From Plazaster borealis (Eukaryota; Echinodermata; Asteroidea; Forcipulatida; Labidiasteridae), in NCBI GenBank assembly GCA_021014325.1, contig CM037459.1:16828501-16892500 (forward strand): a stretch of DNA of 64,000 bases, in the 5' to 3' direction. Made by a program: the position numbers and the translations under genes. Below, in pieces: positions 51,477 to 62,509 of this stretch (position 1 is its first letter; each line of letters begins with the position of its first letter). The notes beneath the pieces were generated by a model, which worked only from the letters and a program-made list of their open reading frames with translations, was not told the origin of the DNA and ran no database searches.

Positions 51477-53500
51477 AAGCTCAGAGATGAAGATTATGTC
51501 ACCTTGTTTGAAGCAGATCCTTTCTCTGCGGAGACAACTGAAATAGGCAAGCAAGTGATGGAAAGCTTATCTCAGGAGCGCCGCAAGACTTGGATTGCCC
51601 TGATATAATCTACTGATATGTCAAAGAACAGCAAGAAAGCATGGTCCACAATCCGGAAGTTACGAGGCGATCCCAAAGCACCAACTCAACAGCCCAAAGT
51701 GACTGCGAATCAAGTTGCCCACCAACTACTTCAGAACGGCAAAAGTGGGAAGATAAAGCACAATAGAAAGCTTGACCGCAAGACGTACAGCCTAGACCCT
51801 GGTCACACTCGACCCATGACTATGGAAGAGCTGGACAAGGACATCTCCTCACTAAAGCCAGGAAAAGCAATTGGCATTGATGACATCTCAACTGAGCAGA
51901 TTAAGCACTTTGGTCCTGTTGCAAAGAAATGGCTATTGCACAACCATTGCCTAGCCACCTTTAAGCTTCAAAAGTGCTGGAAGAAAGCGCATGTATAATG
52001 GCACTCCTGAAACCTGGGAAAGATCCAGCGATCCCTAAGAGCTATTGACCCATCTCACTCCTGGGCCACACATACAAGCTTTTTGAGCGGCTCCTACTTA
52101 ACAGAATCGGACCTGTTGTTGACGAACTTCTCATCCCTGAGCAAGCTGGTTTCCGCCCCGGCAAATCTACGACGAGCAAAATACTCAATCTTACCCAACA
52201 CATTGAAGATGGTTTCGAGGAAGGCCGGGGTTGACCTTCAGCTGCGTACGACACCGTAAACCACAGATGCCTCCTCCACTAAACCCTGGAGATCACAAAG
52301 GATACCCGTCTAACAGAACTGACTGAAAGTATGCTTGAGAACAGGCACTTCTATGTTAAACTGGGCAGAGAGAAGAGCAGATGGCGAAGACTCAGGAATG
52401 GTCTACCACAGGGAAGTGTACTTGCACCGCTACTCTTTAACATCTATACCAACGACCAGCCCAGAAGTAAAGATACACGCCGCTTCATCTATGCAGACGA
52501 CCTTGGTGTAGCTGCCCAAGATAGTGACTTCAGCATTGTAGAAGAACGACTTTCAAAATTAATGCTCTCAATGACCTGACACCGCGTAACCGGGAAGGTA
52601 AACGGCAGTTGAACGTCACCTGGTCAGGTGCCCCCTTGAAAATTGCGAACATCCAGTATACATCCAGTAATATACAGTATACATACCTAGGGATAACCCT
52701 AGATCGCTGTCTCTCTTTCAAGACCCATATTGAGAAGACGAAAGCTAAGTGCAAGAAACAACATTGTCAGCACACTTACTGGAACAAGTTGGGGTGCCAG
52801 CCCAAGCACTCTTCGGTCTGCCTCAGCCCTTTGCTAACGCTGCTGAATATGCCTGCCCAGTTTGTGAGATATCTTTGCATGCCAAGAAAATGGACCCCGC
52901 CATCAATGCCACCTGTCGCCTAATCACTGGATGTCTGAGACCAACAACAATTGACAGTCTTTACATCCTCTCTGGTATGGCGCCACCTGAGGTCCGACGC
53001 AGTGTATAGGGAGCAGTAAAGAACGGCAACGCCAAACTACTACTACCCTCTTTTCGGCCATGAACCAGCAAAGAGACGGCTCAAATCCAGGAGAAGTTTT
53101 TTTCAATGAATCTGAACCGAGTGAAGCTGCTAAAACCAAAGTAGCCTTATGGGAAGAAAGGCTTTCCAACCTTCCAACAGTAACATCCATGTCCAAAAGA
53201 TTGCAAAAGAAGAACTCCCACCCGGTGCTGACTCGAGCTGGGCTGTATGGAAATACCTCAACCGACTCAGAACATGTACCGGTCGCTGCAAAGTAACTCT
53301 CAATAATTGGGGCTATCTGAACGGCCAGGATGTCACCTGCATATGCGGTTCAGAACCACAGACAATGGAGCACCTACTCAGATGTCCCCTGCTGGGGCGG
53401 GGGTGCGGGGCTGGAGACCTGGCTGAATTCAATGAAAGTGCCAACGACTGTGCTCAGTTCTGGCTGAAACACAGCATCTAGCATGTGTGGACACGATAAG
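51477..53500 (+). pseudogene. Reverse transcriptase and C-terminal region of LINE copy 2
   Basis: LFEADPFSAETTEIGKQVME, KAWSTIRKLRGDPKAPTQQP, PGKAIGIDDISTEQIKHF, then the palm with VVDELLIPEQAGFRPGKSTT, NGLPQGSVLAPLLFNIYTND (about 52397) and TRRFIYADDLGVAAQ (about 52478). Beyond the RT come MAPPEVRRSV and a terminal cysteine box CICGSEPQTMEHLLRCPLLG (53340-53400). Stops occur at about 51607 and 52046, and frameshifts at about 52235, 52570 and 53010. Confidence 0.78.
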
Positions 53501-53835
53501 AAGAAGAATGACTAATTAAAATATCCAATATATTTGGATACTTTAAAGTCACACTTCCAGGGGTTACAATCGAGCAAGGCATTCTGGGAAAGAAAAACAA
53601 ATGGCGCGATGAGATCGTACAGCACTGGGAACGAGGTGGCAGAGCAACTGGCCCCTCTCAGTTCTTTTTCAATTTTGTGATACTATATGCAGTTTAAGGA
53701 GCTCAAATGTTTTAACAAGCGTGTGCGCAAAGCAGCAACTTTTGGTGAGCCAATCAGCGTTGATTTTTAGTGTTTCCCTACCATGGGTTAGTGACGAGAG
53801 AGGTATCGGTACGGTGCACTGCTCATGGTAGCGAG
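53501..53835. repeat. Partial copy of inverted repeat family F
   Basis: Blocks GAGCAACTGGCCCCTCTCAG, ACTATATGCAGTTTAAGGAG, AATCAGCGTTGATTTTTAGT and CATGGTAGCGAGGCTGA at 53640-53835 match 47645-47972, with a deletion of the central part. The upstream portion (53520-53640, GGGGTTACAATCGAGCAAGG) matches 17915-17945. Confidence 0.6.
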
Positions 53836-53909
53836 GCTGACTCCACGCATTCGGAACGACTTCTAAAGGTTAAGAGGAATAATATTGAGAGTGCAAGATT
53901 CCGACGGCT

Positions 53910-54150
53910 CGGATTTCCTCACACGCACGACGGCATTGCTCACACGCACGACGGAGCTCTCCACACGCACGACGGAGCTGTAAACAAGCACGACGGACCT
54001 CTCCACACATTCACGACGCTTTGCTCACAGGCACGACGGAGCTTTCCACAGGCACGACTGAGCTCTCCACACGCACGACGGACCTCTCCACACGCACGAC
54101 GCTTTGCTAACGGGCACGACGGACCTATCCACACGCACGAGGCCAAATCA
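53910..54150 (-). repeat. About 20-bp tandem array (CACACGCACGACGGAGCTCT), FB-arm-like
   Basis: About eleven units of CACACGCACGACGGAGCTCT or CACAGGCACGACGCTTTGCT in 225 bp. The unit is clearly related to the CACACGCACGAGGCTTTGCT units in the arms of the 58.3-63.4-kb foldback. No shared tip sequence is present at either end, so this may be a solo or eroded arm. Confidence 0.7.
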
Positions 54151-54308
54151 TATCACACTCTCAAGGCCTATCCCGGATTTACTCCCTACTAGTGGGATGC
54201 CGCGCGGATGGGAGCGATTCTTTCGGACAAAATTCGACACCATTATGCGAAAACCGCAACAACCGCCCCCAACCAAACCTCACCCGTGTTTCTCAATGTT
54301 TTGCTGTC

Positions 54309-54463
54309 ATAGACTACTTCGCAAATACTCTGTGCGCATGCGTTAGCCGTGGAATGAGGTGCATGCTTGTCTAGTTAGCGATCAAATGTGTCGCTAACTA
54401 GACCAGCATGCACCTCATTCCACGGCAAATGAGCGCGTACTGAGTATTTGCGAAAAAGTCTAT
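54309..54463. repeat. Palindromic MITE (ATAGACTACTTCGCAAATAC ends)
   Basis: Arms of about 70 bp (CGTGGAATGAGGTGCATGCT, GTCTAGTTAGCGA and complements) surround a 7-base loop (AAATGTG), with outer ends ATAGACTACTTCGCAAATAC / GTATTTGCGAAAAAGTCTAT. The right arm differs by a few bases only. Confidence 0.85.
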
Positions 54464-55082
54464 AATAACACATACCACCTTAATAAACAGCGCCCTCTTC
54501 AACAACAAGTGCCCCCACAAAGCTAGCGGGTGCCGCACGAAGCGCGGCGCTAGTGTGTAATGGAGTCAATGTAACGTGGGGGTAATGGGGGCGGGGGCGG
54601 GGGGCGGGTAATTGCATAGGGACACTCAGAGGTAATCATTTTGTAGAATTGGCTCGGTAACGCTAGTGGAAATCAGAACGCAATGTTGTTTTGTTTTGTG
54701 ACAAAATGTTGAGCATGCAAAAGATGCTGAGTGGGGTGGAAACGTCGCCTGCCCTCTTGACCCTTCTCGTCCCCTTTTTCCAACTACAAAGCATACTACA
54801 AATGGACACTACAAAGCATAATTCGGGGTGTTTGTATGGTCGGAGTTGAATATTGGGACAGGTTGTAGGCCTACTTTGCGCGTCAAACAACTAGCTAGGG
54901 GATGATTGAGGGAAAAGGTGGAGACACTGATGGATGGAGTAAAATATACAGGAAACAAAAGTATTGTTTAGGAAGAATTTTTTAATTTGGAAGATGACGA
55001 AGTGCTGGTACAGGCTATACTATGGACACTTCTGAGCTATGTAAATAACTTGATAAAGCGAATACATTACTTGCACTGATAA
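54464..55082. other. No gene seen
   Basis: Unassigned, with a G-rich stretch (about 54580-54612). The first instance of a repeated block (GCGGGATGCCGC-like) is approached near 55255. Confidence 0.35.
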
Positions 55083-55860
55083 GCAAAATTTACGCGTGGG
55101 CAATAACTTTAGAAGCTTAAAGAAGCTAAGGATTCACACAAAAATACGAAGCGAAATGGACACAATATTTTAACCAAAGCAGAAATGTCGTTGGCATTAA
55201 AAAGTTCGTCGCTGGTACAATCGCTTCCATGTAGCGTTCGCAAGAATCGCGCCCACTAGCGGGATGCCGCAAAATGTTTTTAAAAAAAGTAGCCGGCGGC
55301 ACCGGAAAACACCGACACAAACACTAACAATGTATAATGAATAGCCAAAGAAAAGAAAAACTACACACGGTCGGTGGACAGATCGTACTGATCAAAACTT
55401 CACAAAAATTAATAAAATGTGCAGTTAAGTTGATAAAATGAAATGAAATAACAGAAAAAATCTTACCACACTGCTTGGATTACAGCAAAGGACAAAATTT
55501 ACGCGTGAGCAATAATCTTAGAAGCTTAAAGAAGCTAAGGATTCACAACAAATAAGATAAAAACTTCAACAACTAAAATGTGCGGATCGTACCGATCAAA
55601 AACTAAAATGTGCAGATAAGTTGATAAAATGAAATGAAAGAAAGAAAAATCTTGGATTTACAGCAAAGGACAAAATTTACGCGTGAGCAATAATCTTAGA
55701 AGCTATAAGAAGCTAAGGATTCACAACAAATACGAAGCGAAATGGACACAAATGTAACCAAAGCTGAAGTGTCGTGGGCAATAAAAAGTTTCGTCGCTGG
55801 TACAAACTCTTCCATGTAGCATTCGTAAGACTCGCGCCCACCTTGCGGGCGCGCGGCATC
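55083..55860 (-). repeat. Three-fold direct repeat containing TTACGCGTGAGCAATAATCT
   Basis: AAAATTTACGCGTG(A/G)GCAATAA, AGAAGCTTAAAGAAGCTAAG and GATTCACAACAAATACGAAG begin blocks at about 55087, 55495 and 55673. The first and third continue through AAATGGACACAA, GTCGCTGGTACAA and TCTTCCATGTAGC to a GCGCCCAC..GCGGG segment; the middle one is truncated. The minus-strand ORFs here end in a shared FVVNP or FCVNP, but I see no protein family. Confidence 0.65.
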
Positions 55861-56243
55861 TCACCAGCAGTTTTCCTAAGAAACGATGCATAGATCAGCA
55901 GCGAGCCTAAAGGAGGTTCGCTATGTGGGGCGAGGTAAAAGTAAGACCGCTTCGGGAAGCCCATCCGCAGCCCCTGATGGTCCCTTCGCGCTCTACAAAA
56001 CTGAAAGTTCTAAAACAAGAGATCAAATAAACGATCAACTTAACGATGAAGTATCAGAGGTGGTGAGTGCTCCCAGTGGACAACATTATCATTACTTCTG
56101 GGTAGATGGTGCTTGAAATGTGTCAACAGAGAGGGCTGCATGCGATGTTGTTTTTTCAGCCCTGCCTGTGAGTCTGTATAATTGCACGACAACAATGACA
56201 CGTCAGGTAAGGGATTCTCCCTATGGTATGGAATCTGAGATCT

Positions 56244-56385
56244 GGGGTCGATTTCACAAAACTCTTCCTAACTTAGGACTAGTCCTATAGGCAATGCTTA
56301 GAGATAGGACTAGCCTTAAGTTAAGACCAGTTACTGGTCCTAACTTTAGATAAGACTGGTCTTATCTCTTTGTGGAATCGGCCCC
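56244..56385. repeat. Palindromic MITE, GGGGTCGATTTCACAAAACT ends
   Basis: Same family as 4326 and 35919. The left end GGGGTCGATTTCACAAAACT and right end TGTGGAATCGGCCCC enclose AGGACTAGTCC, TTAAGACCAGTTACTGGTCC and TAAGACTGGTCTTATCTC. Confidence 0.8.
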
Positions 56386-56416
56386 TGGTTGCTACAGTAG
56401 ATCCGTTTGCTTCGGA

Positions 56417-57110
56417 TCAACGGCCGGAAGTCAGATTTTTAGTAGCTGCACACGTTTTTAAAACCAGGGCTGGCGTGGCCAGAATGCGACTATGTGGATA
56501 CACTCTGCAACTAGAGTTGTGGCCAGGGCTATGAGAATCACTCTGAAACCAGGGCTGGCGTACTCTCACGAGAGAGATGGGGTGGAGGCATACGCAAACA
56601 GTCATGTCCAAACCGATCGATTCGAGGGCATCGAGTGCCCAAGCCTTCGGATATCGGTTCCGAGCACAATAGCCAGGGAGTTTGTTGTCGACGGCCAAAG
56701 CGGAAAGGTGCGGACAGACGAGTCTTTGGAAGATCGTTTGAATGACTGTTTGGTTGAGAGACCATTTGGGAGGGAGGACTTTTCCTCTGGGAGGAGCATT
56801 AAATACATCTGCCATGATTCTCCCGCAAGGTGAACTGCGGAGAGGACATGTCGTTTGTCTTGTACACACATGAGAGGTGACTGAATTCCGCCTTGTCGGT
56901 CTATGTAGGAGACGACTGTTGAGTTTTCTGATTTTACAAGAATTGTGTTCCCTGTGACAGTTTATGTGGAAGTGCCCCAATGTCGGTCCACTGCCAGAAA
57001 TTTGAGGACATTGGTATGGAAGTGAGTCTCCTTCTAGGACCAAATCCCCGATGCCGAGCTTGATTCCAAGTTTAGTGTGCCCCCTTTTTACCGTTTGAAG
57101 CGTCTGTTTG
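56417..57110 (-). pseudogene. DIRS-type RNase H and RT C-terminal remnant
   Basis: In one minus-strand frame (about 56600-56960) the translation is SENSTVVSYIDRQGGIQSPL, MCVQDKRHVLSAVHLAGESW. In the neighbouring frame it continues KWSLNQTVIQTIFQRLVCPH, LSALAVDNKLPGYCARNRYP and KAWALDALE. The STVVSYI-RQGG and D/NKLP-Y-R-P-A-A-DAL pattern is that of DIRS1-group RNase H and its extension. It is not the element at 1-3.8 kb (different sequence), has lost its catalytic RT, and is frameshifted. The longer 284-codon reading of one frame is not a real protein. Confidence 0.55.
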
Positions 57111-57234
57111 GGGGGGGGGGCAGGGATGACCAGTATACGGTGCAAAGATAGGACCGATGCTGCCATCAACAAAGTGAGATCGGTCCGGATAAAGAAAAAT
57201 TGCATTTGTAATGCTGGATGCATGGGCAGAGTGT

Positions 57235-57360
57235 CAGCAGACGAAGTTGTAAGATAAGGTGGCTGAGTCATCGCAATGTGGATTCGAATCTCGGTCCCGG
57301 CACTTGTGTCCGTGAACGAGACACTTAACTATAATTGCTCCTTGGCGTTTATATCCTAAC
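57235..57360 (+). repeat. tRNA-derived SINE-like fragment
   Basis: AAGGTGGCTGAGTCATCGCA, GGATTCGAATCTCGG (box B-like) and TGTGTCCGTGAACGAGACAC TTAACTATAATTGCTCC form the order found in many marine invertebrate SINE heads. Box A is weak and I cannot mark the 3' end. Confidence 0.4.
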
Positions 57361-57679
57361 TTATGGATCCTGCCGAGTAGCAAAGTAGCAGTAGAAGTAG
57401 AAATGAGGCGCAGGAGGATTGGCCACAGGCTACAACACTGGAGCAACACGGACAGAGAGATGCACTCCAGAAAGTTAATGTGCTCCCCTTTTGGGAAAGC
57501 TATACCTAGGTGGAGGTAATTGGCCAAGATCTATTTTTGTTTATTATGAACCCCAATTCTGAAACGATGCTTCATGTTTAGTCAATGGCCCAGCGGGTCT
57601 CACGTTCCGATTGCCGATCACAGCCAGGGAAAACCTTTGTTTTAAACTTCTATGGGGACAGAAACTTTGAGTAACTTAG
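57361..57679. other. No gene seen
   Basis: Unassigned sequence between the SINE-like piece and the Kolobok-like element. Confidence 0.35.
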
Positions 57680-58022
57680 TTAAAGGCATCTGGCAGTGGT
57701 ATTTTGTCAAAATAATGCTTTTGTCGTTAATATATACATTTTGATGAGTGGAATGTGAATAAACAATTAACTAAGGTTAAAAAATTGTGTTTTTATTTTA
57801 ATTACAAATTTAAAAATAGGCCCCCGTTTACATGGCGCTGTTCGTGACGTCAATCGAGGCGCGGGATATTGAAGAGAAAATGTGTAGTCTGGCCCTGTAC
57901 ATTACGTCTGGGTACCTGATCAGTATGATGTGTTTTCGTATTCGGACGTCACCCAATGCAATCCTAGGACAGTGTACAGTCGACGTTTATACGAAGTTTT
58001 CACGGAAGTTTTCACGACGTTT

Positions 58023-58315
58023 TCACCGGTCCCGAACTGTCCCATGCGCGTTTCTATGTCTTAAAAAACGGAAGATACGAGCACGGTCATAACGAGAACA
58101 CGGATAATACGCGGCCCCGTGATGACAAGTCGGATCGGCGTGCCGCGGCGCGGTATACTGCTCAAGTCGATCCGAACACCAGAAACATGTTCGCTGCAGC
58201 GCTGAAAACGATGTCGGACCGGACCACTTTGCCCTCGTTAGCCTGACTTTCGATGCCCGTAACTGCCTATATTTGGGATCTGTAGGAAACAAATGCTAAC
58301 TGGCCCCATCTTTAG
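58023..58315 (-). pseudogene. THAP domain, C-terminal part (interrupted)
   Basis: Reading leftward from the foldback junction: KDGAS, an in-frame TAG, H, then FPTDPKYRQLRASKVRLTRA and KWSGPTSFSAL. This is the F-P-x-D-P, R-x-x-W-like and C-S-E-H section of a THAP finger. The CSEH box (near 58195) is reached only by a frame change, because about two bases are missing. The domain is therefore broken by a stop, a shift and the foldback. No further transposase homology follows. Confidence 0.6.
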
Positions 58316-58347
58316 TATGGTGTTCTATAAAGGACACTTATCTGTTT

Positions 58348-59330
58348 TCTCGTGCCTGTGGAGAGGTCCCTTGTGCTTGTGAGCAAAACCCTCGTGCCTG
58401 TGAGCAAAACCCTCGTGCCTGTGAGCAAAACCCTCGTGCCTGTGAGCAAAACCCTCGTGCCTGTGAACAAAACCCTCGTGCGTGTGAGCAAAACCCTCGT
58501 GCGTGTGAGCAAACCCTCGTGTGTGTGAACAAAACCCTCATGCTTGTGAGCAAAACCCTCGTGCGGGTGAGCAAAACCCTCGTGCCTGTGAGCAAAACCC
58601 TCGTGCCTGTGAGCAAAACCCTCGTGCCTGTGAGCAAAACCCTCGTGCGTGTGAGAAAAACCCTCGTGCGTGTGAGCAAACCCTCGTGTGTGTGAGCAAA
58701 ACCCTCGTGCTTGTGAGCAAAACCCTCGTGCGTGTGAGCAAAACCCTCGTGCGTGTGAGCAAAACCCTCGTGCCTGTGAGCAAAACCCTCGTGCCTGTGA
58801 GCAAAACCCTCGTGCGTGTGAGCAAAACCCTCGTGCGTGTGAGCAAACCCTCGTGTGTGTGAGCAAAGCCTCGTGTGTGTGAGAAAAGCCTCGTGTGTGT
58901 GTGAGCAAACCCTCGTGTTCTTACACATGCCGACTTACGGGGTACTTGTAACAATGGAACAATGGACCTCACAAGGTAATAACAATGGAACAATTGGGCC
59001 CCACAAGGGGATTCTTTAGAAAAGGGAATAATAGAACAACAATAGCAGTACCCCACAAACCGGATTTGTAAGGTTGTGTGTGTGTGAGAGCAAAGCCTCG
59101 TGTGTGTGAGAAAAGCCTCGTGTGTGTGAGCAAACCCTCGTGCCTGTGAGCAAAGCCTCGTGCCTGTGAGCAAAGCCTCGTGTGTGTGAGAAAAGCCTCG
59201 TGTGTGTGTGAGCAAACCCTCGTGCCTGTGAGCAAACCCTCGTGCCTGTGAGCAAAGCCTCGTGTATGTGAGCAAAACCCTCGTGCCTGTGAGCAAAGCC
59301 TCGTGCCTGTGAGCAAATTTATGGGCGGCC
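58348..59330 (-). repeat. Left-arm tandem array of 20-21 bp units
   Basis: About 27 units of CCCTCGTGCCTGTGAGCAAAA (21 bp) run from 58367 to 58925, grading inward into 20-bp GCCTCGTGTGTGTGAGCAAA units. After an inserted repeat (58939-59054) about 12 more units follow to 59320. Because 21 is a multiple of three, long heptad-repeat ORFs appear in all frames; they are not evidence of a protein. Confidence 0.9.
58939..59054. repeat. Dispersed repeat inserted in the left array
   Basis: GGGGTAC...GTACCCC bounded, about 116 bp, matching 6658-6786 (GGAATAATAGAACAACAATA). The right array has no counterpart, so it was inserted after the arms formed. Confidence 0.7.
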
Positions 59331-60000
59331 AAAAGGGCCAAAAACTAATAATTTTACAAACTAAAGGACAAAACAAAAATCAAAGAAAAGAATTGTTAAA
59401 ACTAAAGTAACAAACGTAACAACCATCAAATAAAATTGTTTTTAAATTATAAACCATTCCCAATCAAACTAAAAAACGCAACAACAATTAACAACAAAAA
59501 AACCACAAAAAACCCCAACCACAACAATCAAAGACAATTACGGACGAACGACAAACAATAAATTTGACTCAAACCTTACAACTATAATTAAAAACGGATT
59601 AAAACTAACTATTACAAAAATATTGAGGGCGGTTAACAAACGTAACAACCATCAAATAAAATTGTTTTTTAATTATAAACATCCCAATCAACTATAAAAC
59701 GCAACAACAGTCAAACAGACTTGTTTTTACATTGTAATTCTCAATCAAACTAAATAAGAACAAACGCAATCAATTTAATACAAATAAAAAAATCAAAACA
59801 AACAAACAAAATCAAAACACCAACAACAATCAGAGCACGAATCCTCGAAAGAACACATACAATGTAAATCAAAAGACAAGTACGGAAGAATGACAAACAA
59901 TCAAATTAAAGTCAAATCTGACAACTATCATTAAAAACGGAATCAAACTAACTATCACAAAAAAAATTGAGAGCGGTTATCAAAATCTGACAAAATGCAA
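59331..60000. repeat. Inner AT-rich part of the left arm
   Basis: GGGCGGCCAAAAGGG, AAACGCAACAACAATTAACA, TCTGACAACTATCATTAAAA and TTGAGAGCGGTTATC appear in reverse complement, in order, between 62890 and 62510. A-rich and C-rich on the plus strand with almost no G. No ORF. Confidence 0.7.
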
Positions 60001-60642
60001 CAACATCAAACGACCGAGCGAACGACTAAACTAAACCCACGTAAGTAGCAGTTGTAATTATTGTTATGGGTGCAACACACACAACAAACTCCCATAGCAA
60101 CAAACGCTAAATGCTACACATCCAAAATACTCAAAAAATGTTTAAAATCTCTCAGCCTCTTTAAAACCAACCAAACACATTTTCGGAAAACTAATTAAAC
60201 ATCAGATTTCTTTTCAATTTTTGGCAGGTTAGCCGTTTGGAATTTTTGCTAATTACCCGAGAAAAAAAACTCCCCGAAAATGTGCTTTTTCCCAAACCGA
60301 TTTGCTGCTAGTTTTCGCCAAGCACTTTTCCACTTCCCAAGATAGGACCAACTTTAAAGCCTAAATATAACCAATCTCCTCAAAAGTTGAAGCACAGAAC
60401 CCCTAGGTTAGGATAGGTTGTTATATTTACACAATTAATTACATGACCCCAAAAACGTTAATATTCAAAAGTAACTGTGGGTTTACAAAACACGATAATG
60501 AGCTTGGCGCATGAATTTTGGCCTATTTAGTGTGGTGCACCCTTGTTTTCAGAGCAGAGTATTGTTTTACGGTAAAGATGTTTTTCGTTTTGTTTTTTAT
60601 TGTCATCACCTCTTTTAGTGGAGAGTTTACCCATACCGGCGA

Positions 60643-60930
60643 TTGCAATTGATTGCGCAATTGGAAATGGCGATAATTGTTTTGATAATATTTAGTACAG
60701 GCTTGATAGTCTCTGCAGGAATATTCTCCAAAATCGGGAAAAGAATTATTTGTAATCCTGAATATATCTTGAATAATCTGCTATTGGCGAAGCGAACGAT
60801 AGACGCTGCTGTGAGTGGTAATGCCAGTGATCATGACACATGTTCACGTCTTTCCGTCCAGACACAACGTCAGATGGGGTTGGTCGACCGAAGTATAACA
60901 CCAAATCATATCAAATGCGTTTTTTCATAG
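60643..60930 (+). CDS. Hypothetical 95-residue ORF with a hydrophobic segment
   Basis: The frame MQLIAQLEMAIIVLIIFSTG then LIVSAGIFSKIGKRI contains one strongly hydrophobic stretch of about 20 residues, followed by a polar tail. No family is recognised. It lies in the unique centre of the foldback, with no recognisable promoter, and is probably a chance ORF. Confidence 0.15.
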   Translation: MQLIAQLEMAIIVLIIFSTGLIVSAGIFSKIGKRIICNPEYILNNLLLAKRTIDAAVSGNASDHDTCSRLSVQTQRQMGLVDRSITPNHIKCVFS

Positions 60931-60957
60931 GTAAAATCACTTTTTAGTGATTACTCA

Positions 60958-61336
60958 TTAAAGGTATCGTACACGATTGATAATTACTCACAAAAATATT
61001 AGCATAAAAACTTACTTGGTAACAAGCAACGGAGAGCTGTTGATAGTATAAAACATTGTAGGAAACGACTCGCTCTAAAGTAACGTAGTTTTTTAGAAAG
61101 AGGTAATTTCTCACTAAAATAATAAAAAACTTCTTGCAAGAAGTTTTTATTCCTAATCTGAAAGCACACACATTTGTACAACAAGGGTGTTTTTTCTTTT
61201 ATCATTTTCTTGCAACTTCGATGACCACAATTGAGCCAAAATTTTCACAGGCTTGTTATTTTATGCATTATGTTGGGATACACCAAGTGAGAACACTGGT
61301 CTTTGACAATTTCCAAACGTGTACGATGCCTTTATA
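60958..61336. repeat. MITE with TTAAAGGTATCGTACAC ends
   Basis: Starts TTAAAGGTATCGTACACG and ends CGTGTACGATGCCTTTATAA. The interior has a hairpin, CTTCTTGCAAGAAG, at the centre (about 61127-61144) with mirrored flanks. I recall this repeat as very common in echinoderm genomes. Non-coding. Confidence 0.8.
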
Positions 61337-62201
61337 AGTGTTTTGGTTTATGTTCGATTGGAAAGATCGACTGTCGACCCAACCTTATATCGATGTATCT
61401 GGCTATTGCCCATCATTGCAGGTTCAAGGTCCAACATATATTAACACTATATAAAAGGATAACATAATTAAAGGAATAAAAACAAGTATTTAGTTTGAAA
61501 ATATATAGAATGACAGCTTTAACAGAGTCATATAGTCGCATACAACGCTCGGAGACTGGAGCAGGTGATGCTGTTCCTGGCATCGTCGAAGAAAATATGT
61601 TACGGCTTACGTTGGGAGTACCAGCTGGCACAACTTCTATAACTCCTATAACTCTTCTATAGCACCTAGCAGGTGCCTTGCAGTTTCCTCGGTGACATGA
61701 GTTATCGACATGAGTTATACTTAATACTGAATTATAACAACAATATAATAACTAACATTATGATTCAAATTAACTATTGAACTGGTCCATAGCAGCCGAT
61801 CGCGATAGATCATGCATAAAAAGAGCACATCACAGTGTAAAACTTTTCGATGGGTGCACCACAAACAAATAGGAACAATGCTAAATGATAAAATTAATAT
61901 TAAAACATACTCTAAAAATCGTGTAAGTCTCTCAGCCTCTTGAAAACCAATCAAACATATTTTCGGACGACTGAACTTCATAATTCTTTTCAATTTTTGG
62001 CAGGTCAGCCGTTTGGAATTTTTGCTAACCACACCAGAAAACAAGGAAATTACAAAAACCGAAATATGTTTTTCCTCAAACCGACTTGCTGCCAATTTTC
62101 GTACATGACACTTCACCACTTTCCAGGTCAAATATGGCCAACTTTAACGCCTAAGTTATCAAGTCCCCTCAAAAGTTGACGTTTTTTAGTATTTTTGAAT
62201 A

Positions 62202-62448
62202 TTAACTCTTTCACGCGCCAACCGATCGCTAACGATCGGTTTAAATCCCTTTGACAAAATAGTTGTAAAACGAAAAATTAAAATCGCACGGCCACACAGT
62301 TTCAGAATGGGAAAGAGGACTCTTGAGGGTTCTATTGTGACCTGATTTTTTTTGGGGGTCGCCATTTGCAAAAACGAGTAAACATTTAATGTGTCCATAT
62401 TAATGAGTCCATATGATCACTGAAATAAATGGTGCATGAAAGGGTTAA
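62202..62448. repeat. piggyBac-like MITE with TTAA target duplication
   Basis: TTAACTCTTTCACGCGCC at the left mirrors GGTGCATGAAAGGGTTAA at the right. TTAA at both ends and the CCCTTT-type terminus match piggyBac-style elements. AACCGATCGCTAACGATCGG just inside the left end is an internal hairpin. It sits in the right-hand copy of the direct repeat, so it is one of the youngest insertions here. Confidence 0.7.
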
Positions 62449-62509
62449 GCAGTTAGCATTGGTTCCTACGTGAGTTTGTTTAGTGTGGTGCTGCACCGTT
62501 TGCTTTAGA

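Larger units (their letters stand above)
49786..53500 (+). mobile_element. Jockey/I-type LINE, copy 2, with a solo LTR inside
   Basis: Plus-strand order is AP endonuclease, linker, solo LTR insertion (50618-51476), RT, C-terminal cysteine box. The 3' end is at about 53500 after GATAAGAAGAAGAATG, suggesting a (GAA)n tail. This copy retains the endonuclease that copy 1 (25265-27215) lacks. Several stops and frameshifts. Confidence 0.8.
60068..62180 (+). repeat. Direct repeat pair inside FB-like element 2
   Basis: About 330 bp at 60068-60400 (GGGTGCAACACACAC, TCTCAGCCTCTTTAAAACCA, TTTTCAATTTTTGGCAGGTT, AGCCGTTTGGAATTTTTGCT, CTCCTCAAAAGTTGA) recurs at 61850-62180 with moderate divergence. TTTAGTGTGGTGC follows both (60529 and 62480). 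The direct orientation contrasts with the inverted arms. Confidence 0.75.

Noticed and set aside
56417..57271. 284-codon minus-strand ORF taken as one protein
   Set aside because: The recognisable DIRS-type segments switch frames within it, and the ORF's own translation matches only part of them. It is a pseudogene remnant with chance extension.
58312..59341. Long minus-strand ORFs of 196-267 codons with heptad repeats such as THEGFAH or ARGFCSQ
   Set aside because: The 21-bp unit lacks stops in every frame on both strands, so ORFs arise automatically. All frames are equally long, with no start context or unique flanking domain.
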